In this document: piece after piece, positions 1-5,410 of the stretch
Position numbering within the stretch: the stretch's first letter is position 1
Layout: the number at the start of each line of letters is the position of its first letter
DNA from: Galactobacter sp.
Lineage (GTDB): Bacteria; Actinomycetota; Actinomycetes; Actinomycetales; Micrococcaceae
Assembly (NCBI GenBank): GCA_022712075.1
Contig: JALAHE010000036.1
Location: 1-5,410 of the forward strand
Direction: 5' to 3'
Length of the DNA stretch: 5,410 nucleotides
The notes under the pieces: model-generated
What the model was told of the DNA's origin: nothing
What the model saw: the letters and a program-made list of their open reading frames with translations, nothing else
The model's database searches: none
Translations under genes and position numbers: made by a program

Positions 1-15
1 CCGAGCCCGCCTCCC

Positions 16-34
16 TGCCCCGCGCCGCGGGGCA
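16..34. other. GC-rich hairpin upstream of sigH
   Basis: A perfect 8-bp inverted repeat (16-23 pairing with 27-34) encloses a 3-base loop, and it ends 16 bases before the sigH start codon. No T-run follows on either strand. It could be the terminator of a gene lying left of the window, or structure in a longer sigH leader if transcription starts further upstream. The pairing is seen directly; the role is inferred. Confidence 0.35.
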
Positions 35-36
35 CG

Positions 37-42
37 TAGACT
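37..42 (+). promoter_or_regulatory. possible -10 box of sigH
   Basis: TAGACT fits the actinobacterial housekeeping -10 pattern TAnnnT and lies 8 bases before the sigH ATG. That spacing would start the transcript at or within a few bases of the ATG, giving a leaderless mRNA, which would agree with the lack of a Shine-Dalgarno sequence. No convincing -35 element is visible, and the overlap of a plausible -35 region with the GC-rich hairpin is awkward. No SigH-type promoter (GGAAT/C, about 16-20 bases, then GTT) is visible in the 50 bases available. Confidence 0.3.
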
Positions 43-50
43 GGCGCGCG

Positions 51-686
51 ATGAGCAGCAACAGCACCGAGGACGCCACGGTCGACGTCGCGACGGAGAC
101 CGAAGAGCAGCGTCGCGCCCGCTTCGAGCGCGACGCCATGCAGTATGTGGATCAGCTCTACTCGGCGGCCCTGCGCATGGCGCGGGACGCTGCCGACGCG
201 GAGGACCTGGTGCAGGAGGCGTACGCCAAGGCGTATGCGTCCTTCCATCAGTACAAGCCGGGGACCAACCTGAAGGCCTGGCTGTACCGCATCCTGACCA
301 ACACGTACATCAACCTCTACCGCAAGCGGCAGCGCGAGCCCAAGCGCTCGAGCGCCGAGCAGGTGGAGGATTGGCAGCTCGGCGGCGCCGTGGAGCACGG
401 GGATCCCGCGCTGCGCTCCGCCGAGGCCCAGGCGCTTGATCACCTCCCGGACTCGGACGTGAAGCGCGCCCTGCAGTCCATCCCGGAGGAGTTCCGCCTG
501 GCCGTCTACTTCGTGGACGTCGAGGGCTTTGCCTACAAGGAAGCCGCGGAGATCTTGGACATCCCCATCGGCACCGTTATGTCGCGACTGCATCGCGGCC
601 GCAAACAGTTGCGCGAGCTGCTGGCCGACTACGCCGCCGATCGCGGCGTCTCGACCAAGGGCCGCGGACAGGAGCAGGAGAAATGA
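51..686 (+). CDS. sigH: ECF RNA polymerase sigma factor SigH/SigR (redox and heat stress)
   Basis: This 211-residue group 4 (ECF) sigma factor directs RNA polymerase to thiol- and heat-stress promoters such as those of thioredoxin and protease genes. Region 2 covers about residues 30-97, with the core-binding DAEDLVQEAYAKAY at 49-62 and the -10-reading part GTNLKAWLYRILTNTYINLY at 71-90. Region 4 covers about 136-192, with a helix-turn-helix near 162-187 containing IPIGTVMSRLHRGRKQL. The sequence closely resembles mycobacterial SigH and streptomycete SigR, and the length is close to the 216 residues of M. tuberculosis SigH. The ATG at 51 is chosen because it gives a normal N-terminus including the conserved RARFERDA at 22-29. 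It has no Shine-Dalgarno sequence, and the frame stays open to the left edge without an ATG, GTG or TTG, so a longer form starting outside the window is possible. The stop overlaps the rshA start, as expected for a sigma/anti-sigma pair. Family assignment is firm; target genes are inferred from the family. Confidence 0.96.
   Translation: MSSNSTEDATVDVATETEEQRRARFERDAMQYVDQLYSAALRMARDAADAEDLVQEAYAKAYASFHQYKPGTNLKAWLYRILTNTYINLYRKRQREPKRSSAEQVEDWQLGGAVEHGDPALRSAEAQALDHLPDSDVKRALQSIPEEFRLAVYFVDVEGFAYKEAAEILDIPIGTVMSRLHRGRKQLRELLADYAADRGVSTKGRGQEQEK
671..685 (+). promoter_or_regulatory. rshA ribosome binding site and ATGA translational coupling
   Basis: GGAG at 671-674 (8 bases before the ATG) and AGGAG at 676-680 (2 bases before it) lie inside the end of sigH. 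The rshA ATG at 683-685 shares bases with the sigH TGA at 684-686. This layout usually means reinitiation by the same ribosomes, keeping sigma and anti-sigma production in step. Confidence 0.75.
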
Positions 687-964
687 GCGAGGACTGTTTC
701 GAACTCGGGGACTGCGCCTCCGCGCGCCTCGAACGCATCTATGAGTACCTGGACGGCGCGCTGTCCAGGGCGGATCTGTGCAGCGTGCAGGATCACCTGA
801 GCACGTGCACCGAGTGCAGCGCCGAGTATGACCTCGAGTGCATCATTCGCTCCGTGGTGCGCCGCAGCTGCTCCGAGCCAGCCCCGCAGGACCTGAAGAC
901 GCGCATCATGGTGCGCATCGATCAGATCCGCATCGAGGGAAGCCACTCGAGCTCCGCCCACTGA
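683..964 (+). CDS. rshA: zinc-binding anti-sigma factor RshA/RsrA (ZAS family), antagonist of SigH
   Basis: This 93-residue cytoplasmic protein has no membrane segment. It carries the ZAS zinc motif HxxxCxxC at H38, C42 and C45, with an upstream C11 that matches the fourth zinc ligand of Streptomyces RsrA. In that family the reduced, zinc-loaded protein sequesters the sigma factor; oxidation forms a disulfide, expels zinc and frees it. Seven cysteines are present (5, 11, 33, 42, 45, 53, 63). From memory of RsrA, 5, 11, 33, 42 and 45 have near-equivalents; the double cysteine at RsrA 61-62 appears as a single C63, and C53 has no obvious counterpart. The start at 683 is supported by the overlap with sigH and the ribosome binding site. 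The tail ends in a His/Ser-rich stretch. Because it sits in the sigH operon, it is probably under SigH autoregulation, but no SigH promoter is visible in this window. Confidence 0.93.
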   Translation: MSEDCFELGDCASARLERIYEYLDGALSRADLCSVQDHLSTCTECSAEYDLECIIRSVVRRSCSEPAPQDLKTRIMVRIDQIRIEGSHSSSAH

Positions 965-1056
965 GCACAGCGTTTCCGGGCCCGCCCGCCCGAGACGCCC
1001 ACGCGACGTCGTGCACAGGTTCCAGGCTCCGGCCGGAACCGGCCAGCCAACGTCAA

Positions 1057-1089
1057 CGGCCGGCGTCCCCGTGAAGGGGACGCCGGCCG
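1057..1089. terminator. strong hairpin between convergent rshA and bL37, probable bidirectional terminator
   Basis: A perfect 14-bp stem (1057-1070 with 1076-1089) encloses the 5-base loop GTGAA. It lies 92 bases after the rshA stop and 22 bases after the bL37 stop, which is the position expected for a shared terminator. Neither side has a clear T-run, which is common for hairpin terminators in high-GC actinomycetes. A smaller 5-bp hairpin (1031-1035 with 1040-1044) lies on the rshA side. The pairing is seen directly; terminator function is inferred from position and strength. Confidence 0.75.
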
Positions 1090-1111
1090 CCGTGCATCTA
1101 CCAGCCGTGTC

Positions 1112-1186
1112 TCAGGCGTTGGGACGCTTGCCGTGGTTGGCACCGCCGTGCTTACGGCTGCGACGCTTGCGTGCGCGCTTGCTCAT
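1112..1186 (-). CDS. 50S ribosomal protein bL37 (24 residues, actinobacterial)
   Basis: The gene encodes a 24-residue, strongly basic peptide, with 10 Lys/Arg and 2 His. It begins MSKRARKRRSRK and ends in ANHGKRPNA, the C-terminal signature of the small actinobacterial protein bL37 found in mycobacterial 50S subunits, where it binds rRNA. The ATG at 1186 is preceded by a good Shine-Dalgarno sequence, GAGGAG at 1199-1194, with 7 bases between. The same frame stays open far upstream only because the DNA is GC-rich; the ribosome binding site and family length mark 1186 as the true start. It converges on rshA with a strong hairpin between them and lies 155 bases after the SGNH-like gene, so it is probably transcribed separately. 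Genes this short are often missed by gene callers. The assignment rests on recalled resemblance to the mycobacterial protein. Confidence 0.88.
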   Translation of the reverse strand: MSKRARKRRSRKHGGANHGKRPNA

Positions 1187-1341
1187 GGTTGACTCCTCAC
1201 TTGTGCGGCATTCCTCTCGCCGACGCGATGCGGCGACTCTCCTGACCCATTCTCTCACGCGCGTGGCGGCCGGATCGCACGCGCTGGCGTGCCCGGCCGC
1301 GGCCAGCGGTGAGGCAGCACGGGGAGTTCTTGCTCCGCCGT
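1187..1341. other. intergenic spacer between the SGNH-like gene and bL37
   Basis: These 155 bases hold no supportable gene. They contain the bL37 ribosome binding site, presumably its promoter, and the end of the SGNH-like transcript. Two mutually exclusive weak hairpins overlap here: a 7-bp stem at 1282-1288 with 1302-1308 (13-base loop), and a 6-bp stem at 1277-1282 with 1287-1292 (tetraloop). Either could weakly terminate the SGNH-like transcript. No clear -35/-10 pair for bL37 could be picked out. Confidence 0.5.
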
Positions 1342-1944
1342 CTAGGCGGTGGGGGCGGCGACCCCGAGCCAGGGGTACCAGCCGCGGTGGAGCACGAGCC
1401 AGGCCATGAGGCCGTGACCCTGCTGGGCCGGGATGCCGTCGTGCGCCGCGAGATCCGCGCGCCACTGCTCGTGGTGCTCCAGCGGGGAGAACGTGTCGAC
1501 GTAGAAGTGGTTGCGGCGCGTCGTGACGTCGCCGAAGGCCGCGGAGAGCTGGCCGAGGCGAGCGTTGCGCGTCGCGTCGAGCGTGGGCGGCGGGCCCACG
1601 ACAAACGCCGAGAGGCTCAACTGCGTGGCGGCGTCCAGGATGTTTGCCAGGTTCAGGCGCGAGCGCGCCGTCGAGAGGCCCGCCGCCTCGTCGGCGCCGG
1701 AGAGCGCCACGACCAGGCGGTTGTCGCCGTCGGGGTCGAAGCGGCGCTGGGCCTCCACGAGCCAGCGCTCGGCCAGCTCCTCCGTGGTTTCGGCCGGGCT
1801 CGCCAGCACGTAGGGATCGAGCCGGAGGGATTCGCCCGGCGTCTTGGCCAGGACGCGCCCGAACCAACCCAGGGCGCGCTGATCTCCGTGGCCGGCGAGC
1901 AGCTCGTCGCCGATGGCCACAAGGCGCAGGGTTCTGGTCTCCAC
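1342..1944 (-). CDS. SGNH/GDSL-hydrolase-like protein lacking the usual catalytic residues
   Basis: With a GTG start at 1944 this is a 200-residue protein without signal peptide or membrane segment. The fold resembles SGNH/GDSL esterases: a first strand RLVAIGDELLAG (7-18) in the block I position, a block III-like VVALSGADEAAG near 78-89, a VVGPPP strand-turn typical of the family, and a C-terminal DGIPAQQGHGLMAWLV (169-184) in the block V position. The usual key residues are absent. The GDS nucleophile serine is Glu14, the block III GxND asparagine is missing (G83-A-D85), and the block V DxxH histidine is replaced by D169-G-I-P172. The nearby H168 or H177 could in principle substitute. So the name describes the fold, not a shown esterase activity. 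The GTG is preferred over the TTG at 2013 because AAAGGA lies 10 bases before it and because the TTG falls inside the kgd terminator hairpin. Codon use and frame look intact, so this is not an obvious pseudogene. It lies downstream of kgd with its own candidate promoter. Substrate or partner is unknown. Confidence 0.8.
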   Translation of the reverse strand: METRTLRLVAIGDELLAGHGDQRALGWFGRVLAKTPGESLRLDPYVLASPAETTEELAERWLVEAQRRFDPDGDNRLVVALSGADEAAGLSTARSRLNLANILDAATQLSLSAFVVGPPPTLDATRNARLGQLSAAFGDVTTRRNHFYVDTFSPLEHHEQWRADLAAHDGIPAQQGHGLMAWLVLHRGWYPWLGVAAPTA

Positions 1945-1954
1945 TTGGCTTCGA

Positions 1955-1960
1955 TCCTTT
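1955..1960 (-). promoter_or_regulatory. ribosome binding site deciding the GTG start of the SGNH-like gene
   Basis: AAAGGA on the minus strand lies 10 bases before the GTG at 1944. It is the only purine-rich site near the start of the conserved RLVAIGDE strand, and it supports GTG over the TTG at 2013, which has no such site. The spacing is slightly long. Confidence 0.5.
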
Positions 1961-1980
1961 CGATGGATGGCGGCTTGCCC

Positions 1981-1986
1981 ACTGTA
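1981..1986 (-). promoter_or_regulatory. candidate -10 box for the SGNH-like gene
   Basis: TACAGT on the minus strand (pattern TAnnnT) lies between the kgd terminator and the GTG start at 1944. It would give a leader of about 30 bases containing the AAAGGA site. No good -35 box is found at 16-18 bases; TTGCCG at 2013-2008 is 21 bases away, which is too far, and overlaps the terminator stem. Confidence 0.35.
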
Positions 1987-2010
1987 ATTCAGGTCGGCCG
2001 CCGGGAACGG

Positions 2011-2044
2011 CAAGGGCGGGACACGATGCCGTGTCCCGCCCTTG
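2011..2044 (-). terminator. terminator of kgd
   Basis: A perfect 15-bp stem (2011-2025 with 2030-2044) with a 4-base loop begins 18 bases after the kgd TAA. The stem is GC-rich and ends in AA/TT pairs; only a short TTG follows on the minus strand rather than a long T-run. Its place directly after kgd and before the next gene's candidate promoter supports intrinsic termination of the kgd transcript. Confidence 0.82.
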
Positions 2045-2062
2045 GTCTCCGCGGTGAGGGGC

Positions 2063-5000
2063 TTAGATGAAGGCCTGCTGCAGCAGGGTCTTCAGCTCCT
2101 CGTCGTGGCGCTTGTGCGAGCCGGTGGACGTCGCGGCGGAGGCCGGGCGGGAGACCACGGCGACCTGGCGATCAAGCTGTGGCAGCAGGTTCAGCGCCAT
2201 GAACGGCCACGGGCCCTGGTTCTCCGGCTCGTCCTGCACCCAGCGCACCTCGGCATTGGGGTACTTGGCGAGCTCGGCCGCGATCTCCTGCGCGGGCAGC
2301 GGGTAGAGCTGCTCCACGCGGACGATGGCGGTGGTGCCGTCGGCGAACTTCTCCTGCTCGGCGAGCAGGTCGTAGTACAGGCGGCCCGAGACCAGCAGCA
2401 CGCGCTTCACCGAGTCGCCCGAGGGCACCGCGGCGTCCGGGATGACCGGCTGGAACTGCGCCTGCGTGAAGGCCTCGACCGGCTGGGCGGCGGCCTTGAG
2501 GCGCAGCAGCTGCTTGGGCGTGAAGACGATCATGGGCTTGCGCGGGCGGCTGTAGGCCTGGCGGCGCAGGGCGTGGAAGTAGTTCGCGCCCGTGGTCGGG
2601 TTGAGCACGCGCATGTTGTCCTCTGCGCACATCTGCAGGTAGCGCTCGATGCGGGCCGAGGAGTGATCCGGGCCCTGGCCCTCGTAGCCGTGCGGCAGCA
2701 GCAGGACGAGCGAGGAACGCTGGCCCCACTTCTGCTCGCCGGAGGAGATGAACTCATCCACGATGGTCTGCGCGCCGTCGGCGAAGTCGCCGAACTGGGC
2801 CTCCCACAGCACGAGGGCATCCGTGCGCTCCACGGAGTAGCCGTACTCGAAGCCCATGACCGCGTACTCGGAGAGCGGGGAGTCGTAGATCAGGAACTTG
2901 GCCTGGTCCTCGCTGATCTGGCGGATCGGGGTCCACTCGTCGCCGTTCACGCGGTCGTGGAAGACCGCGTGACGCTGCACAAAGGTGCCGCGGCGGGCGT
3001 CCTGACCCGTGATGCGCACCGGCACGCCCTCGTGGGCGAGCGAGGCGAAGGCCGCCAGCTCGGCGAAGCCCCAGTCGATGCCACCCTTGGTGGACATCTT
3101 GGCGCGCTTCTCCAGCAGGGACTTGAGCTTCGGGTGGACCGTGAAGCCCTCGGGCACCTCGGCGTGAGCGCGGCCAACGGAGGCCAGCAGCTCGGCCGAG
3201 ATCGCCGTGTCGGTGGCGCGGGGATCGGAGACCGAATCCTCGTCCGCCTGGGCGCGCGGCTTGTCGAGGTCGTTGACCGAGCCGGCGGCCGGGACGGCCG
3301 GGATCGGCGACGTCTGCGCGGCGTGGGTCTCCACGAAGACTGACTCCAGGCGGGCCTGGTAGTCGGCGACGACCTGGTCGGCCTCCTCCTGCGTGATGTC
3401 GCCGCGGCCCACGAGGGCCTCGGTGTACAGCTTGCGGGTGGAGCGCTTGGCCTCGATGAGGTTGTACATGAGCGGCTGCGTCATCGACGGATCGTCGCCC
3501 TCGTTGTGGCCGCGGCGGCGGTAGCAGATGAGGTCGATGACCACGTCGGCGTGGAAGGCCTGGCGGTACTCGAAGGCGAGCCACGCGGCCTGGACCACGG
3601 CCTCCGGGTCATCCCCGTTGACGTGGAAGACCGGGGCCTGGATGAACTTCGAGATATCCGTGGAGTACACGGAGGAGCGGCCGGAGGCCGGCGGGGTCGT
3701 GAAGCCGACCTGGTTGTTCACGACCACGTGGATCGTGCCGCCGGTCTTGTAACCGCGCAGCTGCGAGAGGTTCAGGGTCTCGGGGACCACGCCCTGGCCG
3801 GCGAAGGCGGCGTCGCCGTGCACCAGGATCGGCAGCACGGAGTAGCCGTCGGTGCCGCGATCGAGCACGTCCTGCTTGGCGCGGGCGATGCCCTCCAGGA
3901 CCGGGTCAACGGCCTCGAGGTGCGAGGGGTTGGCGGCCAGGTACACCTTGGTGGTGTTGCCGGCCTCGGAGGTGAAGGAGCCCTCGGTGCCGAGGTGGTA
4001 CTTCACGTCGCCTGAGCCCTGCACGCCGGCCGGGTCCTGGGTGCCCTCGAACTCACGGAAGACCTGGGCGTAGGTCTTGCCGGCGATGTTGGTCAGCACG
4101 TTGAGGCGACCGCGGTGGCTCATGCCGATCGCGGCCTCCTCGAGGCCAGCGTCGGCTGCCTCGGAGATGATCGCGTCAAGCAGCGGCAGCAGCGACTCTC
4201 CACCCTCGAGGGAGAAGCGCTTCTGACCGATGAACTTGGTCTGCAGGAAGGTCTCGAAGGCCTCGGCCTGGTTCAGCTTGCCGAGGATGCGCAGCTGCTC
4301 CTCGCGGCTGGGCTTCTCGTAGCCGTGCTCCAGGTGGTCCTGGAACCACTTGCGCTGCACGGGGTCCTGGATGTGCATGTACTCGATGCCGGTGGTGCGG
4401 CAGTACGCGTTGCGCAGGACGCCGAGGATGTCGCGCAGGGGCAGGCGATCCTTGCCGCCGAAGCCGCCCGTGACCCACTCGCGGTCCAGGTCCCACAGCG
4501 TCAGGCCGTAGGTCTGCACGTCAAGGTCGGGGTGGCGACGCTGCATGTAGACGAGCGGGTTGGTGTCGGCCATGAGGTGGCCGCGCTCGCGGTACGCGTG
4601 GATGAGCTGCTGGATGCGGGCGACCTTGTTGACCTGCAGGTCGACGTCGACCTGGTTGTCCTTGGCCCAGCGGATCGGCTCGTAGGGGATGCGCAGGGCC
4701 TCGAAGATCTCGTCCCAGAACTCGTCGCCGAGCAGGAGGGACTCGATGGTCTTCAGGAACTCGCCGGAGCCCGCACCCTGGATCACGCGGTGATCGTAGG
4801 TGGAGGTCAGCGTGATGATCTTGCCGACGCCGAGCGAGGCGATGACCTTGTCGGAGGAGCCGCGGTACTCGGCGGGCACGTCAAGCGCGCCGACGCCGAT
4901 GATGGCGGCCTGGCCCTTGGACAGGCGGGGCACGGAGTGCACGGTGCCGATGCCGCCCGGGTTGGTCAGCGAGACCGTGGTGCCGGCGTAGTCGTCGGCC

Positions 5001-5410
5001 GTGAGCTTGTTCTGGCGGCCGCGGCCGATCAGATCCTCGTAGGTGTGCCAGTAGGTCGCGAAGTCCATGGCCTCGGCGGCCTTGAGGTTCGGCACCACGA
5101 GCGAACGGGTGCCGTCCGGCTTGGGGATGTCGATCGCGATGCCGAAGTTCACGTGCGGGTTGTGCACGGCGACCGGCTTGTTATCGCGCACGTCGTAGGA
5201 GACGTTCATGGACGGCATGAGCTTCAGGGCGCGGATCACGGCAAAGCCGATGAGGTGCGTGAAGGAGATCTTGCCGCCGCGCGCGCGACGCAGGTGGTTG
5301 TTGATGACGATGCGGTTGTCGATCAGCAGCTTGGCAGGGACGGCGCGCACGGTCGTGGCCGTGGGGACCTCGAGGCTCATCTCCATGTTCTTGGCGATGG
5401 CCTTGGCCGG
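2063..5410 (-). CDS. kgd: multifunctional 2-oxoglutarate dehydrogenase E1 / decarboxylase with fused E2 succinyltransferase domain (Kgd/OdhA), 5'-truncated by the window edge
   Basis: The window holds the last 1115 codons; the frame is open at 5410, and by comparison with ~1227-residue mycobacterial Kgd about 120 N-terminal residues lie outside. The enzyme oxidatively decarboxylates 2-oxoglutarate with thiamine diphosphate in the TCA cycle, passing the product to lipoylated E2p and E3 partners in the actinobacterial mixed complex. Counting from the Met at 5386, an E2 acyltransferase domain covers about 1-215 (LEVPTATTVRAVPAKLLIDN, then TYDHRVIQGA at 196-205 with catalytic-type H199). A linker leads to the E1 start (AYRERGHLMADTNPL, 264-278). 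The E1 core shows SHRGRLNVL (423-431), the thiamine-diphosphate site HGDAAFAGQG (523-532) to NNQVGFTT (557-564), and YRRRGHNEGDDPSMTQP (622-638). The transketolase-like pyrimidine-binding domain runs about 768-960 (GQDARRGTFVQRHAVFHD, PHGYEGQGPDHSSAR), and the C-terminal domain contains EPENQGPW (1053-1060). No stop or frameshift interrupts it. The in-frame ATG at 5386 is internal, since PAKAIAKN precedes it and belongs to the conserved E2 start. Actinobacterial homologues are controlled by the FHA protein GarA/OdhI; no promoter is visible because the 5' end is missing. Confidence 0.97.
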   Translation of the reverse strand, partial: PAKAIAKNMEMSLEVPTATTVRAVPAKLLIDNRIVINNHLRRARGGKISFTHLIGFAVIRALKLMPSMNVSYDVRDNKPVAVHNPHVNFGIAIDIPKPDGTRSLVVPNLKAAEAMDFATYWHTYEDLIGRGRQNKLTADDYAGTTVSLTNPGGIGTVHSVPRLSKGQAAIIGVGALDVPAEYRGSSDKVIASLGVGKIITLTSTYDHRVIQGAGSGEFLKTIESLLLGDEFWDEIFEALRIPYEPIRWAKDNQVDVDLQVNKVARIQQLIHAYRERGHLMADTNPLVYMQRRHPDLDVQTYGLTLWDLDREWVTGGFGGKDRLPLRDILGVLRNAYCRTTGIEYMHIQDPVQRKWFQDHLEHGYEKPSREEQLRILGKLNQAEAFETFLQTKFIGQKRFSLEGGESLLPLLDAIISEAADAGLEEAAIGMSHRGRLNVLTNIAGKTYAQVFREFEGTQDPAGVQGSGDVKYHLGTEGSFTSEAGNTTKVYLAANPSHLEAVDPVLEGIARAKQDVLDRGTDGYSVLPILVHGDAAFAGQGVVPETLNLSQLRGYKTGGTIHVVVNNQVGFTTPPASGRSSVYSTDISKFIQAPVFHVNGDDPEAVVQAAWLAFEYRQAFHADVVIDLICYRRRGHNEGDDPSMTQPLMYNLIEAKRSTRKLYTEALVGRGDITQEEADQVVADYQARLESVFVETHAAQTSPIPAVPAAGSVNDLDKPRAQADEDSVSDPRATDTAISAELLASVGRAHAEVPEGFTVHPKLKSLLEKRAKMSTKGGIDWGFAELAAFASLAHEGVPVRITGQDARRGTFVQRHAVFHDRVNGDEWTPIRQISEDQAKFLIYDSPLSEYAVMGFEYGYSVERTDALVLWEAQFGDFADGAQTIVDEFISSGEQKWGQRSSLVLLLPHGYEGQGPDHSSARIERYLQMCAEDNMRVLNPTTGANYFHALRRQAYSRPRKPMIVFTPKQLLRLKAAAQPVEAFTQAQFQPVIPDAAVPSGDSVKRVLLVSGRLYYDLLAEQEKFADGTTAIVRVEQLYPLPAQEIAAELAKYPNAEVRWVQDEPENQGPWPFMALNLLPQLDRQVAVVSRPASAATSTGSHKRHDEELKTLLQQAFI

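Noticed and set aside
1191..1214. SigH-like promoter for bL37 on the minus strand (GGAAT at 1214-1210, 16 bases, then GTC at 1193-1191)
   Set aside because: The -10 part is GTC rather than GTT and overlaps the bL37 Shine-Dalgarno region. It would start the transcript inside or after the ATG, wasting a good ribosome binding site; GGAAT alone is likely by chance.
1112..1867. 251-codon minus-strand frame ending in the bL37 sequence, as a long fusion protein
   Set aside because: The upstream part is an Arg/Pro/Gly-rich shadow of the SGNH-like gene in another frame. The Shine-Dalgarno sequence and family length place the start at 1186.
1945..2013. TTG at 2013 as the start of the SGNH-like protein, adding 23 residues
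   Set aside because: The TTG lies within the kgd terminator hairpin, has no ribosome binding site, and the extra residues look unlike a signal peptide or conserved N-terminus.
2003..2034. GGGAAC followed by GTGT on the + strand as a SigH promoter
   Set aside because: It points into the antisense of kgd and its second half lies inside the kgd terminator stem; no gene follows on that strand.
1309..2070. 253-codon + strand frame and other long frames over the SGNH-like gene
   Set aside because: They are mirror frames of the minus-strand gene, with Arg/Ala/Gly-rich composition and no conserved segment; the minus-strand frame has the ribosome binding site and family-like motifs.
2042..3343. 433-codon open frame on the + strand opposite kgd
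   Set aside because: It is antisense to well-conserved kgd codons. The protein is Leu/Gly/Arg/Val-rich and low in complexity, as expected for a mirror frame in high-GC DNA, and has no recognisable domain.
1..5410. Search for CRISPR arrays, insertion sequences, tRNA/rRNA genes, phage genes or a defence-type cassette
   Set aside because: No spaced direct repeats, transposase, attachment-site pattern, tRNA-like cloverleaf or defence domain was seen; the content is chromosomal housekeeping and stress regulation.

Overview
The window is high-GC DNA with the gene content of an actinomycete, most likely one of the Micrococcales (Micrococcaceae-like). Three features point there: a SigH/SigR sigma factor with a zinc anti-sigma partner, the 24-residue actinobacterial ribosomal protein bL37, and a fused E2-E1 2-oxoglutarate dehydrogenase (Kgd/OdhA type), an arrangement typical of Actinobacteria. 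The genus is inferred from overall resemblance only.

Layout. Positions 1-50 hold a GC-rich hairpin and a possible -10 box. Positions 51-964 (+) are a two-gene operon: an ECF sigma factor of the SigH/SigR thiol-stress type and its anti-sigma factor RshA/RsrA, joined by an ATGA stop/start overlap. Positions 965-1111 have no gene but contain a perfect 14-bp hairpin between two convergent genes. Three genes on the minus strand follow: bL37 (1186-1112), a degenerate SGNH/GDSL-like protein (1944-1342), and the C-terminal ~1115 residues of kgd (5410-2063, cut by the right edge). A second perfect hairpin (2011-2044) closes kgd. Positions 1187-1341 are a non-coding spacer with weak hairpins.

How the genes work together. 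SigH and RshA form a redox switch: reduced zinc-bound RshA holds SigH, and thiol oxidation releases it to transcribe oxidative-stress genes. Kgd is the TCA-cycle enzyme for 2-oxoglutarate and works with separate E2p/lipoyl and E3 proteins not seen here. bL37 is a component of the large ribosomal subunit. The SGNH-like gene lies just downstream of kgd, separated by a terminator and a candidate promoter of its own, so it is probably a separate transcript.

I found no convincing new multi-gene system. The observations most worth a second look are the loss of the expected catalytic residues in the SGNH-like protein, the very small bL37 gene next to the redox-sigma operon, and the sigH start, which has no ribosome binding site but has a -10-like box just upstream.
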